A DNA stretch of 8,408 nt from Paenibacillus sp. UBA6285 (lineage in GTDB: Bacteria; Bacillota; Bacilli; Paenibacillales; Paenibacillaceae), in contig DJUJ01000118.1 in the NCBI GenBank assembly GCA_002438345.1, positions 6,499 through 14,906 of the forward strand. Reading direction: 5' to 3'. Below the pieces are notes generated by a model that was not told the origin of the DNA, did no database searches, and saw only the letters and a program-made list of their open reading frames with translations. The translations under genes and the position numbers were made by a program. Shown here in pieces: positions 1 through 6,942 of this stretch. How positions within the stretch are numbered: the stretch's first letter is position 1; the number at the start of each line of letters is the position of its first letter.

Positions 1-25
1 ATATAAATTCTTATATTTAAATAAA

Positions 26-34
26 TGTTATGCT
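26..34 (+). promoter_or_regulatory. Possible extended -10 promoter of the exported-protein gene
   Basis: TGTTATGCT fits an extended -10 element (TG, one base, then TATGCT, 4 of 6 matches to TATAAT). The bases before it are very AT-rich, but no good -35 hexamer sits 17 nt upstream. Transcription would begin near base 41 and leave a leader of about 30 nt. The window edge cuts the upstream DNA, so another promoter further left is possible. Confidence 0.35.
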
Positions 35-71
35 CCACCCGCATTCCATTCGATAGACAGGGGGAACTTCC

Positions 72-1013
72 ATGATTAAGAAGCAATATATTCTTTATTC
101 TGTTCTAGCAGTTACATTGGGACTAGGCGTTGTACCTATGGGAACGATTCGCGCTGAAGGCGCTGTCAGCCCTCCTGTGGGAGGCGCTAAGGCAAATCCC
201 CTTACAGCTAACAATAATCATGCGGAGGCTGTCTATAAAGCTGCACTACCGTTGCTGTCTTCCTCTGGCAAGTTACCCGAAGCCATTAAGTATTTGAACA
301 CCAATATGTATGCGGTTGGTTCATATCGTGCAACGATGATGACACTGAAGCTTGAGAATCTGCACAAGGCGGCGCTTCAGGTATGGGAGAGTAAATTCAG
401 TACCAGCGATGTTCAGCGGAAGCTCACCGCCATATATAAGGCTGACTCTAGCATGAAGACCCTTGCCGATACCTCTCAAGATCTCACACTGCGTACGCTG
501 CTGAAGAGTGCCAGCGAAAGTGGATATAAACTGGAGACTGCGGAGGGCACTTTTTTCCCGGTGATTGATTACGGGGCCTACCGCAAATATAAACTTTACG
601 TCACCAATGATATCAGCGCTTATATATCAATCATGGCCACTGAATCTGATCTGCCCTCCTCCAAGGACAACGGGCTAGTCATTGCTTGGACCGAGGTAGC
701 TGCGCGTGCACTATCTCAAGAACAATTTATTCAAAATCATCCGAAATCGAACCGAATTTCTGCCGTGAAATCCTTATACTCTATGTATGTTAATAATACG
801 TTCTACGGTCAGAACAACACGCCCCTCTTCCATTATGACAATCTAGAGATGGACCTGGAGGCGCAGAAAGCCTACTCCGGCATTCTGACCAAGAATAACG
901 ACAGCAGTCCATTCCTGCAAAAACTAGATGGCTTCATGAAATTGATGAAGGACAAAGATTATAAATTAAACGATGAAGTCGAGCAGTACCGTAAGACTAC
1001 ATTGCCACTCTAG
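72..1013 (+). CDS. Exported protein of unknown function
   Basis: I do not recognise the family. The 313-residue product starts with a classical signal peptide: basic MIKKQ, a hydrophobic stretch at about residues 6-22, and likely cleavage after Ala28 (TIRA) or Ala31 (EGA). There is no lipobox, and the protein has no cysteine at all, which suits an extracytoplasmic life. Residues 32-50 are a low-complexity Pro/Gly/Asn linker. The rest looks mostly helical, with a more distinctive aromatic-rich middle (about 150-190) and a Tyr/Asn-rich patch at 236-256. No further membrane segment or cell-wall sorting signal is visible. The ATG is well supported by AGGGGGA at 59-65, 7 nt upstream. The gene stands alone, converging on ilvA and sharing its terminator, so context gives no functional hint. 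Existence of the gene and export are fairly sure; function is unknown. Confidence 0.85.
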   Translation: MIKKQYILYSVLAVTLGLGVVPMGTIRAEGAVSPPVGGAKANPLTANNNHAEAVYKAALPLLSSSGKLPEAIKYLNTNMYAVGSYRATMMTLKLENLHKAALQVWESKFSTSDVQRKLTAIYKADSSMKTLADTSQDLTLRTLLKSASESGYKLETAEGTFFPVIDYGAYRKYKLYVTNDISAYISIMATESDLPSSKDNGLVIAWTEVAARALSQEQFIQNHPKSNRISAVKSLYSMYVNNTFYGQNNTPLFHYDNLEMDLEAQKAYSGILTKNNDSSPFLQKLDGFMKLMKDKDYKLNDEVEQYRKTTLPL

Positions 1014-1024
1014 TGTGACACATA

Positions 1025-1059
1025 AAAGGCCCGCCCCATTCGTTCTGGGACGGGCCTTT
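1025..1059. terminator. Bidirectional intrinsic terminator between converging genes
   Basis: The outer stem is AAAGGCCCG (1025-1033) with CGGGCCTTT (1051-1059). After one C/A mismatch the inner stem is CCCA (1035-1038) with TGGG (1046-1049), closing a 7-nt loop. The arms start with A's and end with T's, so each strand carries a U-rich tail; on the minus strand the tail reads TTTTATG. It lies 11 nt past the plus-strand stop and 39 nt past the ilvA stop, so it can end both transcripts. Confidence 0.9.
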
Positions 1060-1098
1060 CTATGTTCATTAACGGAATGATTAAAGTGATGAAAGAAA

Positions 1099-2361
1099 TT
1101 AGATAAGGATGTTAAAGAGATTGGAATCCTTATTGATCTCTACATAATCGACGCCCTTCTGCTGCATCCGTTCGATGAGAGGTTCATAGGCTTCCGTTGA
1201 CAATAATTCAATGCCTACAAGCGCTGGACCATTCTCTTTATCATGCTTCTTGATATACTCGAACCGGGTAATATCATCGTGAGGCCCAAGGATTTCGGCC
1301 AAGAACTCACGCAGGGCACCTGCCCGTTGTGGGAAGTTGACCATGAAGTAGTGCTTTAAGCCTTCGTATATCAGTGAACGCTCTTTGATCTCCTGCATAC
1401 GGTCAATATCATTGTTACCACCGCTAATGATACAGACGACCGTCTTGCCGCGGATTTGATCACGGTATTGATCAAGTGCAGCGATAGGTAAAGAACCCGC
1501 TGGCTCAACCACTATAGCATTCTCGTTATACAGTTCCAGAATGGTGGTACAAGCTTTGCCTTCAGGCACCATCACGATGTCATCCAGATGGCGGGAACAA
1601 ATATCATAAGTCAGTCCACCGACGCGCTTTACAGCCGCTCCGTCTACGAACTTGTTAATTTCTTTTAGAGTTACCACTTCGCCAAGCTTGATCGCTTCAG
1701 TCATTGAAGCGGCTCCCAGCGGTTCCACGCCAATCAACTTAGTGGATGGACTCACCGTCTTCACATAAGTGGCTATTCCAGCCGCCAGGCCGCCCCCACC
1801 AATCGTTACGAACATAAAATCAGCAGGATTGTCCAGACTCTCCATCACTTCCATCGCAATCGTTCCATTACCTGCAATAATTCTCGGCTCATCAAATGGG
1901 TGGATTAACGTCATACCATGATCTATACAAGCTTGTAGCGCTTCATCATAAGCATCATCGAAGGTATCACCCTTCAGAATGACCTCAACAAACTCGCCAC
2001 CGAACCGCCGAACTTGCTTAACCTTCTGGTTAGGTGTAGTGCTTGGCATATAGACCTTACCCTTAATTCCAAGTGCCTTACAGGAATAGGCTACACCTTG
2101 TGCATGATTTCCTGCACTCGCGCAGACAATCCCCTTAGCTCTATCTTCTGCAGATAAACTACGAATCATATTATAAGCTCCGCGGATTTTGAAAGAACGG
2201 ACAATCTGCAAATCCTCGCGCTTCAAATATACATTGCAATCATACTTGGCCGACAGTACGGCGTCACGTTGTAGTGGAGTCCGGATAATGACCTCCCGCA
2301 GTACGTGATGAGCCCGCACTATATCTTCCATTCCTACGATTCGATCTTCCTCTTCTCTCAT
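1099..2361 (-). CDS. ilvA: Threonine dehydratase, biosynthetic (short form)
   Basis: PLP enzyme of the cytoplasm that deaminates L-threonine to 2-oxobutanoate, the first committed step of isoleucine synthesis. The 420 residues match the short Bacillus-type IlvA (about 420) rather than the roughly 510-residue enterobacterial form with two regulatory repeats. Visible fold-type II features are the Schiff-base lysine K58 in SFKIRGA, the substrate loop SAGNHAQG (82-89), the phosphate-binding GGGGLAAG (188-195) and SGGNND (313-318). Residues from about 335 form a single ACT-like regulatory domain, which separates it from catabolic TdcB-type enzymes of about 330 residues and suggests allosteric control by isoleucine, as known for the family. 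The start at 2361 has GTGAGG 10 nt upstream. An internal ATG at 2331 (Met11) is possible but has no well-placed site. It has its own promoter and no ilv neighbours, so it is probably monocistronic. Confidence 0.95.
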   Translation of the reverse strand: MREEEDRIVGMEDIVRAHHVLREVIIRTPLQRDAVLSAKYDCNVYLKREDLQIVRSFKIRGAYNMIRSLSAEDRAKGIVCASAGNHAQGVAYSCKALGIKGKVYMPSTTPNQKVKQVRRFGGEFVEVILKGDTFDDAYDEALQACIDHGMTLIHPFDEPRIIAGNGTIAMEVMESLDNPADFMFVTIGGGGLAAGIATYVKTVSPSTKLIGVEPLGAASMTEAIKLGEVVTLKEINKFVDGAAVKRVGGLTYDICSRHLDDIVMVPEGKACTTILELYNENAIVVEPAGSLPIAALDQYRDQIRGKTVVCIISGGNNDIDRMQEIKERSLIYEGLKHYFMVNFPQRAGALREFLAEILGPHDDITRFEYIKKHDKENGPALVGIELLSTEAYEPLIERMQQKGVDYVEINKDSNLFNILI

Positions 2362-2403
2362 AACCCTCTCGCCTCACTATCATCTATTCATTCTACTTCT
2401 TGT

Positions 2404-2432
2404 AACATACTCTCCCAAGGACATTTTTTCAA
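2404..2432 (-). promoter_or_regulatory. Sigma-A-like promoter of ilvA
   Basis: On the minus strand TTGAAA (2432-2427, 5 of 6 to TTGACA) is followed after exactly 17 nt by TATGTT (2409-2404, 4 of 6 to TATAAT). Transcription would start near 2397, giving a leader of about 36 nt before the ATG at 2361. That is too short for a T-box or peptide attenuator. The promoter sits just downstream of the preceding gene's terminator, as expected for an independent unit. Confidence 0.6.
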
Positions 2433-2455
2433 GCATTGTCCGCTGTACGCAATAC

Positions 2456-2488
2456 AAAAAAGAGACTACAGGAATCTCCCATAGTCTC
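2456..2488 (-). terminator. Intrinsic terminator of the SEC-C gene
   Basis: Read on the minus strand, GAGACTA (2488-2482) pairs perfectly with TAGTCTC (2468-2462) across a 13-nt loop that can pair a little further. Six T's follow immediately (2461-2456). It lies 34 nt beyond the stop codon of the SEC-C gene and before the ilvA promoter. Confidence 0.9.
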
Positions 2489-2522
2489 ATCAAGTTCATG
2501 TACGTTCAAGATCTGTAAGCTA

Positions 2523-3818
2523 CTAATCCTGTTGCTTCAGCATCCACTTCAGCAGATCAGGTAGGCTTGTCCACAAACGCGAGTGTACAATAACATATTC
2601 GATAGCTTCATTAGCGTCGCCCATCCCCACAAAATCCGGTAGGTTATGCGGCAATCTTTTGATCCCTAACAGATAATCCGGCACATGCTTGTTCACATTC
2701 CGCGCCACGCGGTATAGCATTTTTAGTTGGGAAGTAATCCCATTCTTCTTATATTCTAAGACCATACGGTCGTAAGCTACTGTTGCTGCAGCATCTTTTC
2801 CGAATTTCTCCAGCACATGTTCCGTCTCTGTCAGCTTGTTGCTGTAGAGGTATGCTGCGGTCAGAAGGTAACGTGCACCTGTGTTATCTTCTGGGTTAAG
2901 CGCTAAAATATGCTCAAGCGTCTTTGCGGCTTCTTCCGCATTTCCGCTAAACCAGCAAGAGTCAGCGTAGCTTTTGCAGATTCGAATGTATGAACGCGTC
3001 TCGTGGAGGCCCCAGAAAAGTCCTTTGTTCTCAGCGAAAAAGGCTTCTCCCAGCTCGCGTTCACCCGCATCCATCCCTGCTTTCAGAAAAGCACGGGCAT
3101 CTGTTTCGTTCTCTGCTTCCTCAGCCAAAATGAGATACGCATCCGGACTGTCCGGATAGACCTCTAGTGCAGCTTCAGCTAACTGTATCCGACGCTTGGA
3201 AGAGTTGGTTTCCATCGCCTTTTGCAATAGCGCCTGCTCCTGATCCTTCGGACTGCCTGAGACATTCAGCAAAAGTAATTCTTCCTCCGCACCGCCCATA
3301 CCATATTCCTCAATATAATTGAGCATCTCTTTGACTTTTCTAGAGATGGTAGGCGTAGTAACCTCATGTTTGGTAGCAAGATCCGCTTGTGTTAGTGAGA
3401 AGCCATATTCTTCAGACAAAATAAATTCGATCGCCGCGCAGAATGAGCCCATTTTCTTCACAGCAGGCTTAGTCTTACGGGAATAACCATTCCAAAGAAC
3501 AAGAGCTTCCCAAATAAGCTCTCTATCATAGCTTTCTCTCATGCTCTCAATAAGGTGCAGTGCCAGTTGTTCATGTGCTGGATGCTCCCATTTCAGATCA
3601 CGTGCAACCATCTTTTTGAGTTTAGCTAGGGTAAGTTTAGCTTCAGGGCGTACCGCGGATTCCGGCTTCTCAGCCACAGTCTCGCTTGTTGCCGCTTCTT
3701 CCTTTGTTACAAGTTGCATGATGGACTCTATTGCAGAAGTTTCTTTACCAAGACAGCATTTCTTATATTTTTTCCCGCTTCCGCAAGGACACATGTCATT
3801 TCTTCCAATCTTACTCAA
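2523..3818 (-). CDS. SEC-C zinc-motif protein with HTH-like, TPR-like and ST7-like regions
   Basis: Cytoplasmic protein of unknown function, 431 residues from the TTG chosen here. Near the N-terminus CPCGSGKKYKKCC (residues 10-22) is a SEC-C motif of CxCx8CC form, which in SecA and related proteins binds zinc. Residues 26-61 are an Ala/Glu/Lys-rich linker. Residues about 140-165 (TQADLATKHEVTTPTISRKV) read like a helix-turn-helix, so nucleic-acid binding is conceivable. Residues about 205-340 are TPR-like helices, including LNPEDNTGARYLL at 307-319. The end (NKHVPDYLLG at 376-385, then DANEAIEYV) resembles, from memory, the C-terminal region of ST7-family proteins. An ATG at 3851 would add 11 residues but has no ribosome binding site; the TTG has a perfect one. 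It has its own terminator and one or two upstream promoters. Zinc binding is a firm family inference; the HTH and ST7 calls are tentative. Confidence 0.88.
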   Translation of the reverse strand: MSKIGRNDMCPCGSGKKYKKCCLGKETSAIESIMQLVTKEEAATSETVAEKPESAVRPEAKLTLAKLKKMVARDLKWEHPAHEQLALHLIESMRESYDRELIWEALVLWNGYSRKTKPAVKKMGSFCAAIEFILSEEYGFSLTQADLATKHEVTTPTISRKVKEMLNYIEEYGMGGAEEELLLLNVSGSPKDQEQALLQKAMETNSSKRRIQLAEAALEVYPDSPDAYLILAEEAENETDARAFLKAGMDAGERELGEAFFAENKGLFWGLHETRSYIRICKSYADSCWFSGNAEEAAKTLEHILALNPEDNTGARYLLTAAYLYSNKLTETEHVLEKFGKDAAATVAYDRMVLEYKKNGITSQLKMLYRVARNVNKHVPDYLLGIKRLPHNLPDFVGMGDANEAIEYVIVHSRLWTSLPDLLKWMLKQQD

Positions 3819-3826
3819 AACGAATT

Positions 3827-3833
3827 CCTCCTT
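3827..3833 (-). promoter_or_regulatory. Ribosome binding site that decides the TTG start
   Basis: Minus-strand AAGGAGG, a perfect anti-16S match, lies 8 nt before TTG at 3818-3816. It falls inside the longer reading frame that opens with ATG at 3851, and that ATG has no purine-rich site in front of it. This argues that translation begins at the TTG and the product begins MSKIGRNDMCPCG. Confidence 0.85.
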
Positions 3834-3870
3834 AAATCTGTGAGTAGCCATTCGCCATAAGCGTATCGCT

Positions 3871-3899
3871 AGTATGCACTATAAGTATCATCATTTCCA
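3871..3899 (-). promoter_or_regulatory. Weak candidate promoter close to the SEC-C gene
   Basis: On the minus strand TGGAAA (3899-3894) and CATACT (3876-3871) are 17 nt apart, each matching the sigma-A consensus at 4 of 6 positions. It would start transcription near 3864, downstream of the hairpin at 3954-3985, and give a 46-nt leader to the TTG. Matches of this quality arise often by chance in AT-rich DNA. Confidence 0.25.
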
Positions 3900-3953
3900 G
3901 GCACGAGGCATTCTTTAAAAGGTTACTTCACAAAGTCTGAAGGACTCCGATTT

Positions 3954-3985
3954 AAAAGGGCCTTCCCATGATCGGAAAGACCCTT
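3954..3985 (-). terminator. 12-bp terminator-like hairpin
   Basis: On the minus strand AAGGGTCTTTCC (3985-3974) pairs at all 12 positions with GGGAAGGCCCTT (3967-3956) around the 6-nt loop GATCAT. Two more T's follow, making four in a row at the 3' edge (3957-3954), then AAATC. Two pairs are G·U in minus-strand RNA and would be A/C mismatches in plus-strand RNA, so the functional transcript is the minus one. It is the first convincing terminator downstream of purD (119 nt past the stop). It also lies about 35 nt downstream of the strong promoter at 4025-4053. The U tail is short, so termination may be partial. Confidence 0.75.
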
Positions 3986-4019
3986 ATCTGTATATATCCG
4001 CACATTTTCCCCCGTACGT
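3954..4019 (-). ncRNA. Candidate short RNA or attenuated leader, about 65 nt
   Basis: This is the predicted product of the promoter at 4025-4053 when transcription stops at the hairpin 3985-3954. The 5' part is single-stranded-looking and contains GGGGG (4013-4009); the 3' half is the hairpin. If the polymerase reads through, the same RNA becomes a leader of about 200 nt for the SEC-C gene. It also holds a 17-codon frame (ATG 4005 to TAA 3952, MCGYIQIRVFPIMGRPF) that spans both hairpin arms. GGGGG sits only 3 nt before its ATG, closer than usual. I do not recognise a known riboswitch or sRNA family. Confidence 0.35.
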
Positions 4020-4024
4020 GTAGT

Positions 4025-4053
4025 ATTATAGCACTTCTTCTATCACTTGTCAG
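4025..4053 (-). promoter_or_regulatory. Strong sigma-A promoter upstream of the short hairpin unit
   Basis: On the minus strand CTGACA (4053-4048, 5 of 6 to TTGACA) is followed after exactly 17 nt (AGTGATAGAAGAAGTGC) by a perfect TATAAT (4030-4025). This is the best promoter match in the window. Transcription should start at about 4017-4019. It lies 52 nt past the purD stop and points toward the SEC-C gene, with the terminator-like hairpin in between. Confidence 0.75.
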
Positions 4054-4068
4054 TCCTTTTTTAGGACT
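4052..4068 (-). other. Small hairpin overlapping the -35 element
   Basis: Minus-strand AGTCCT (4068-4063) pairs with AGGACT (4057-4052) around an A5 loop. No U run follows, so it is not an intrinsic terminator for purD. Its 3' arm overlaps the first two bases of the CTGACA -35 hexamer. It may simply stabilise the 3' end of the purine operon mRNA, or mean nothing. Confidence 0.35.
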
Positions 4069-4104
4069 TTAAGCGCAAAAAATGCTAGATACAGTTCTTT
4101 ATCC

Positions 4105-5370
4105 TTATACCAAAGCTTTCATAGCGATGTCGCTGCGGCTTTGTTTCCCAGAAAAAGAAATCCCTTCAGCCCTAGCGTAAGCTGCAGCACGAGCTTCAGC
4201 AATCGTGGCACCCAGGCCTACCACGCCCAATACCCGACCGCCATTCGTTAGCCAGCTTCCGTCTTCACCACGTGCCGTACCGGCATGGAAGATTAGCCCT
4301 CCTTGGCTATCTTCAAGCCCTTCAATCGGCACACCCTTTGGATAATGACCTGGATATCCTCCCGAAGCGAGAACTACGCATACAGCCGCTTCGTCGCTCC
4401 ATTCAATCTCGATATTTGCAAGTCTACCCTCAGTGACCGCCAGAAAGATTTCTAGCAAGTCACTCTTGAGTCTAGGCAACACGACCTGAGTCTCGGGATC
4501 ACCAAAACGAGCATTAAATTCAATCGTCTTCGGTTTACCCTCTGGAGATATCATCAGTCCCGCGAACAGTACACCGCTGAATGGACGTCCTTCGTCCACC
4601 ATAGCTTTTGCTGTCGGCTTAATGATGGTCTCGATCGCTTCTTGGATAATGACCTCATCAATATGTGGTAAAGGCGAATAGGTACCCATTCCACCGGTAT
4701 TAGGACCTTTATCCCCATCGAACACGGGCTTATGATCCTGAGCAGCAGCCATAGGACGTACCGTCTCTCCATCGACAAAAGCCAGAATCGACATTTCCTG
4801 ACCAGCTAGAAATTCCTCAATAACAACCTGAGCACCTGCCTCACCGAATACCTTAGTGACCATAATATCAGCGAGCGCTTGCTCTGCTTCTTCCAATGAA
4901 TAAGCAACTGTCACGCCTTTTCCAGCGGCCAGACCATCTGCCTTGATTACGATCGGCAGCGGTTGTTCCCGCAAGTAAGCTAGCGCAGCTTCATAATCGT
5001 CGAATTTTTCATAGGCTGCTGTCGGAATATTATATTTATGCAAAAGATCCTTCATAAAGGTTTTGCTGCCTTCGATCTCCGCCGCATTCTTGCGTGGGCC
5101 AAACACAGGAATATCCTGCGCTTCAAAAGCATCCACAATCCCAGCAGCGAGTGGATCATTAGGACCGATTACAACAAGACCTACTTCCTTCTCTTTCGCA
5201 AAAGCCGTCAGACGATCGAACTCAAATACTCCGATCGGCACACATTCGGCTAACTGCGCAATCCCGGCGTTGCCGGGTGCGCAATAGATTTTACCTGCCT
5301 TGGGGCTTTGGGATAGACTCCAAATAATCGCATGTTCCCGGCCGCCGCCGCCAACCACTAAAATATCCAT
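4105..5370 (-). CDS. purD: Phosphoribosylamine-glycine ligase (GAR synthetase)
   Basis: ATP-grasp enzyme that joins glycine to 5-phosphoribosylamine, giving glycinamide ribonucleotide, the second step of de novo purine synthesis. The 421 residues are full length for the family. The N-terminal domain opens with VVGGGGREHA (5-14) and carries GPNDPLAAG (69-77). The ATP-grasp core shows KADGLAAGKGV (143-153), GPNTGGMGTYSP (222-233) and the metal-binding FNARFGDPETQ (285-295). The C-terminal domain ends with the usual SRSDIAMKAL. The ATG at 5370 follows AGGAGG by 11 nt. It is the last gene of the operon, 24 nt after purH, so the two are surely co-transcribed. Nothing looks truncated or unusual. 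Confidence 0.98.
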   Translation of the reverse strand: MDILVVGGGGREHAIIWSLSQSPKAGKIYCAPGNAGIAQLAECVPIGVFEFDRLTAFAKEKEVGLVVIGPNDPLAAGIVDAFEAQDIPVFGPRKNAAEIEGSKTFMKDLLHKYNIPTAAYEKFDDYEAALAYLREQPLPIVIKADGLAAGKGVTVAYSLEEAEQALADIMVTKVFGEAGAQVVIEEFLAGQEMSILAFVDGETVRPMAAAQDHKPVFDGDKGPNTGGMGTYSPLPHIDEVIIQEAIETIIKPTAKAMVDEGRPFSGVLFAGLMISPEGKPKTIEFNARFGDPETQVVLPRLKSDLLEIFLAVTEGRLANIEIEWSDEAAVCVVLASGGYPGHYPKGVPIEGLEDSQGGLIFHAGTARGEDGSWLTNGGRVLGVVGLGATIAEARAAAYARAEGISFSGKQSRSDIAMKALV

Positions 5371-5394
5371 CCGAATATGATCCTCCTCAGCGTT

Positions 5395-6942
5395 CTAGTG
5401 TTTGAAATGACGGACGCCTGTGAAGACCATTGCAATACCATACTCATTAGCGACCTTAATCGATTCTTCGTCTTTAATGGAGCCGCCTGGTTGAATAACC
5501 GCGGTGATGCCAGCTTTTGCGGCCATTTCAAGCGTATCTCCCATTGGGAAGAAAGCGTCGGAAGCGAGTACGGCTCCCTTAGACTTCTCGCCAGCTTGTT
5601 CAATTGCAATTTTAGCAGCACCCACACGGTTCATCTGTCCTGCACCAACGCCGACAGTCATATCATCAGCAGCCAGCACAATCGCATTAGATTTCACATG
5701 CTTAACTACTTTCCATCCGAACAGCAGCTGTTTCAATTCTTCTTCTGTTGGCTTGCGATCAGTAACGACTTGCAGATCATCCGCATTCACAGAATGCACA
5801 TCGCTCTCCTGTACAACCATTCCTCCATCAATGGAGGTTACTACGAAACTGCTCTTACGTGCGCCAGCCGCGCTAAGATTGCCAATTTTGAGCAAACGGA
5901 GATTCTTTTTCTTCGTAAGGATTTCCAGTGCTTCATCCGTAAAGCCTGGTGCCAATACGATCTCGAGGAAAATATCTTTCAGCAGATTCGCTGTGTCTGC
6001 ATCAATAATGCGGTTCGCTGCTACAATTCCGCCAAAGATGGAAGTTGGATCCGCGTTGTAAGCTTTTTGATAAGCTTCGTATACACTTTCACCCACACCT
6101 ACACCACAAGGGTTCATATGTTTAATCGCTACGACAGCAGGCTCTTCGAATTCTTTCACGATTTGCAGTGCTGCGTTAGCATCGTTGATATTGTTATAGG
6201 ACAATTCTTTGCCATGTAATTGCTCAGCTGCAGTGAGTGTATCCAGTGCCGCCAATGGCTTGCGATAGAAAGCCGCTTTTTGATGCGGATTCTCGCCATA
6301 GCGCAGATCTTGAATTTTCTCATAAGTCACGGTGTAGCGCTCTGGAAGAGGCTCGCCAGTAACGTTAGCCAAATAATCGGAAATCAAGGCATCGTAAGCC
6401 GCCGTATGACGGAACACTTTTGCCGCAAGACGTTTGCGTGTTTCAAGCGTTGTATCTCCACCTGCGCGAACCTCTTCAAGTACAGTAGCGTAGTCATTAG
6501 CATCCACCACTACACTTACAAAAGCATGGTTCTTCGCCGCAGAACGCAGCATCGTAGGTCCGCCGATATCGATATTCTCGATCGCTTCCTCGTAGGATAC
6601 GTCAGGTTTTGCGATAGTTTCCGCGAACGGATACAGATTCACAACGACCAGATCGATGTAGTCCAGACCAAGCTCCTTCATTTGACGCGTGTGTTCCTCG
6701 TTATCACGAACCGCAAGCAATCCGCTGTGTACAGCAGGGTGCAAGGTTTTGACACGTCCGTCCATGATTTCTGGGAATCCTGTCACATCGGAAATACCGA
6801 TGACTGGAACACCTTCTTTAGCCAAAAGCGTGCTTGTTCCACCTGTAGAGATGATTTCTACGCCTAATGCAGACAACTCGCGGCAAAAATCCACGATACC
6901 TTGTTTATCCGATACGCTGACTAGCGCTCTTTTGATACTCAC
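5395..6942 (-). CDS. purH: Bifunctional AICAR formyltransferase / IMP cyclohydrolase
   Basis: Carries out the last two steps to IMP: formylation of AICAR with 10-formyl-THF, then ring closure. The 515 residues match the family length. The N-terminal MGS-like cyclohydrolase domain (about 1-195) shows [11 protein letters not shown] (31-41), [14 protein letters not shown] (56-69) and [16 protein letters not shown] (123-138). The C-terminal transformylase domain shows RYGENPHQ (214-221), the catalytic Lys-His pair in KHMNPCG (K274, H275), and the closing [15 protein letters not shown] and TGVRHFKH. Translation starts at GTG 6942 with AAGGAGG 10 nt upstream (6959-6953), and the residues that follow ([12 protein letters not shown]) are typical of the family N-terminus. 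It lies 203 nt after purN, an unusually wide gap here, and 24 nt before purD. Confidence 0.98.
   Translation of the reverse strand: MSIKRALVSVSDKQGIVDFCRELSALGVEIISTGGTSTLLAKEGVPVIGISDVTGFPEIMDGRVKTLHPAVHSGLLAVRDNEEHTRQMKELGLDYIDLVVVNLYPFAETIAKPDVSYEEAIENIDIGGPTMLRSAAKNHAFVSVVVDANDYATVLEEVRAGGDTTLETRKRLAAKVFRHTAAYDALISDYLANVTGEPLPERYTVTYEKIQDLRYGENPHQKAAFYRKPLAALDTLTAAEQLHGKELSYNNINDANAALQIVKEFEEPAVVAIKHMNPCGVGVGESVYEAYQKAYNADPTSIFGGIVAANRIIDADTANLLKDIFLEIVLAPGFTDEALEILTKKKNLRLLKIGNLSAAGARKSSFVVTSIDGGMVVQESDVHSVNADDLQVVTDRKPTEEELKQLLFGWKVVKHVKSNAIVLAADDMTVGVGAGQMNRVGAAKIAIEQAGEKSKGAVLASDAFFPMGDTLEMAAKAGITAVIQPGGSIKDEESIKVANEYGIAMVFTGVRHFKH

Noticed and set aside
2362..2522. T-box or riboswitch ahead of ilvA
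   Set aside because: The only strong hairpin there points to the end of the preceding gene, and no T-box-like motif or specifier structure is visible.
3541..3843. Plus-strand frames opposite the SEC-C gene (2974-3159, 3541-3843)
   Set aside because: They mirror the coding strand of a better-supported gene and show low-complexity Ser/Ala composition.
5377..6219. Long plus-strand frames opposite purH (5377-6219, 5504-6061, 6220-6867)
   Set aside because: They are antisense to an intact, fully recognisable purH, lack ribosome binding sites at plausible starts, and read as unusual Cys/Ser/Phe-rich protein typical of shadow frames.
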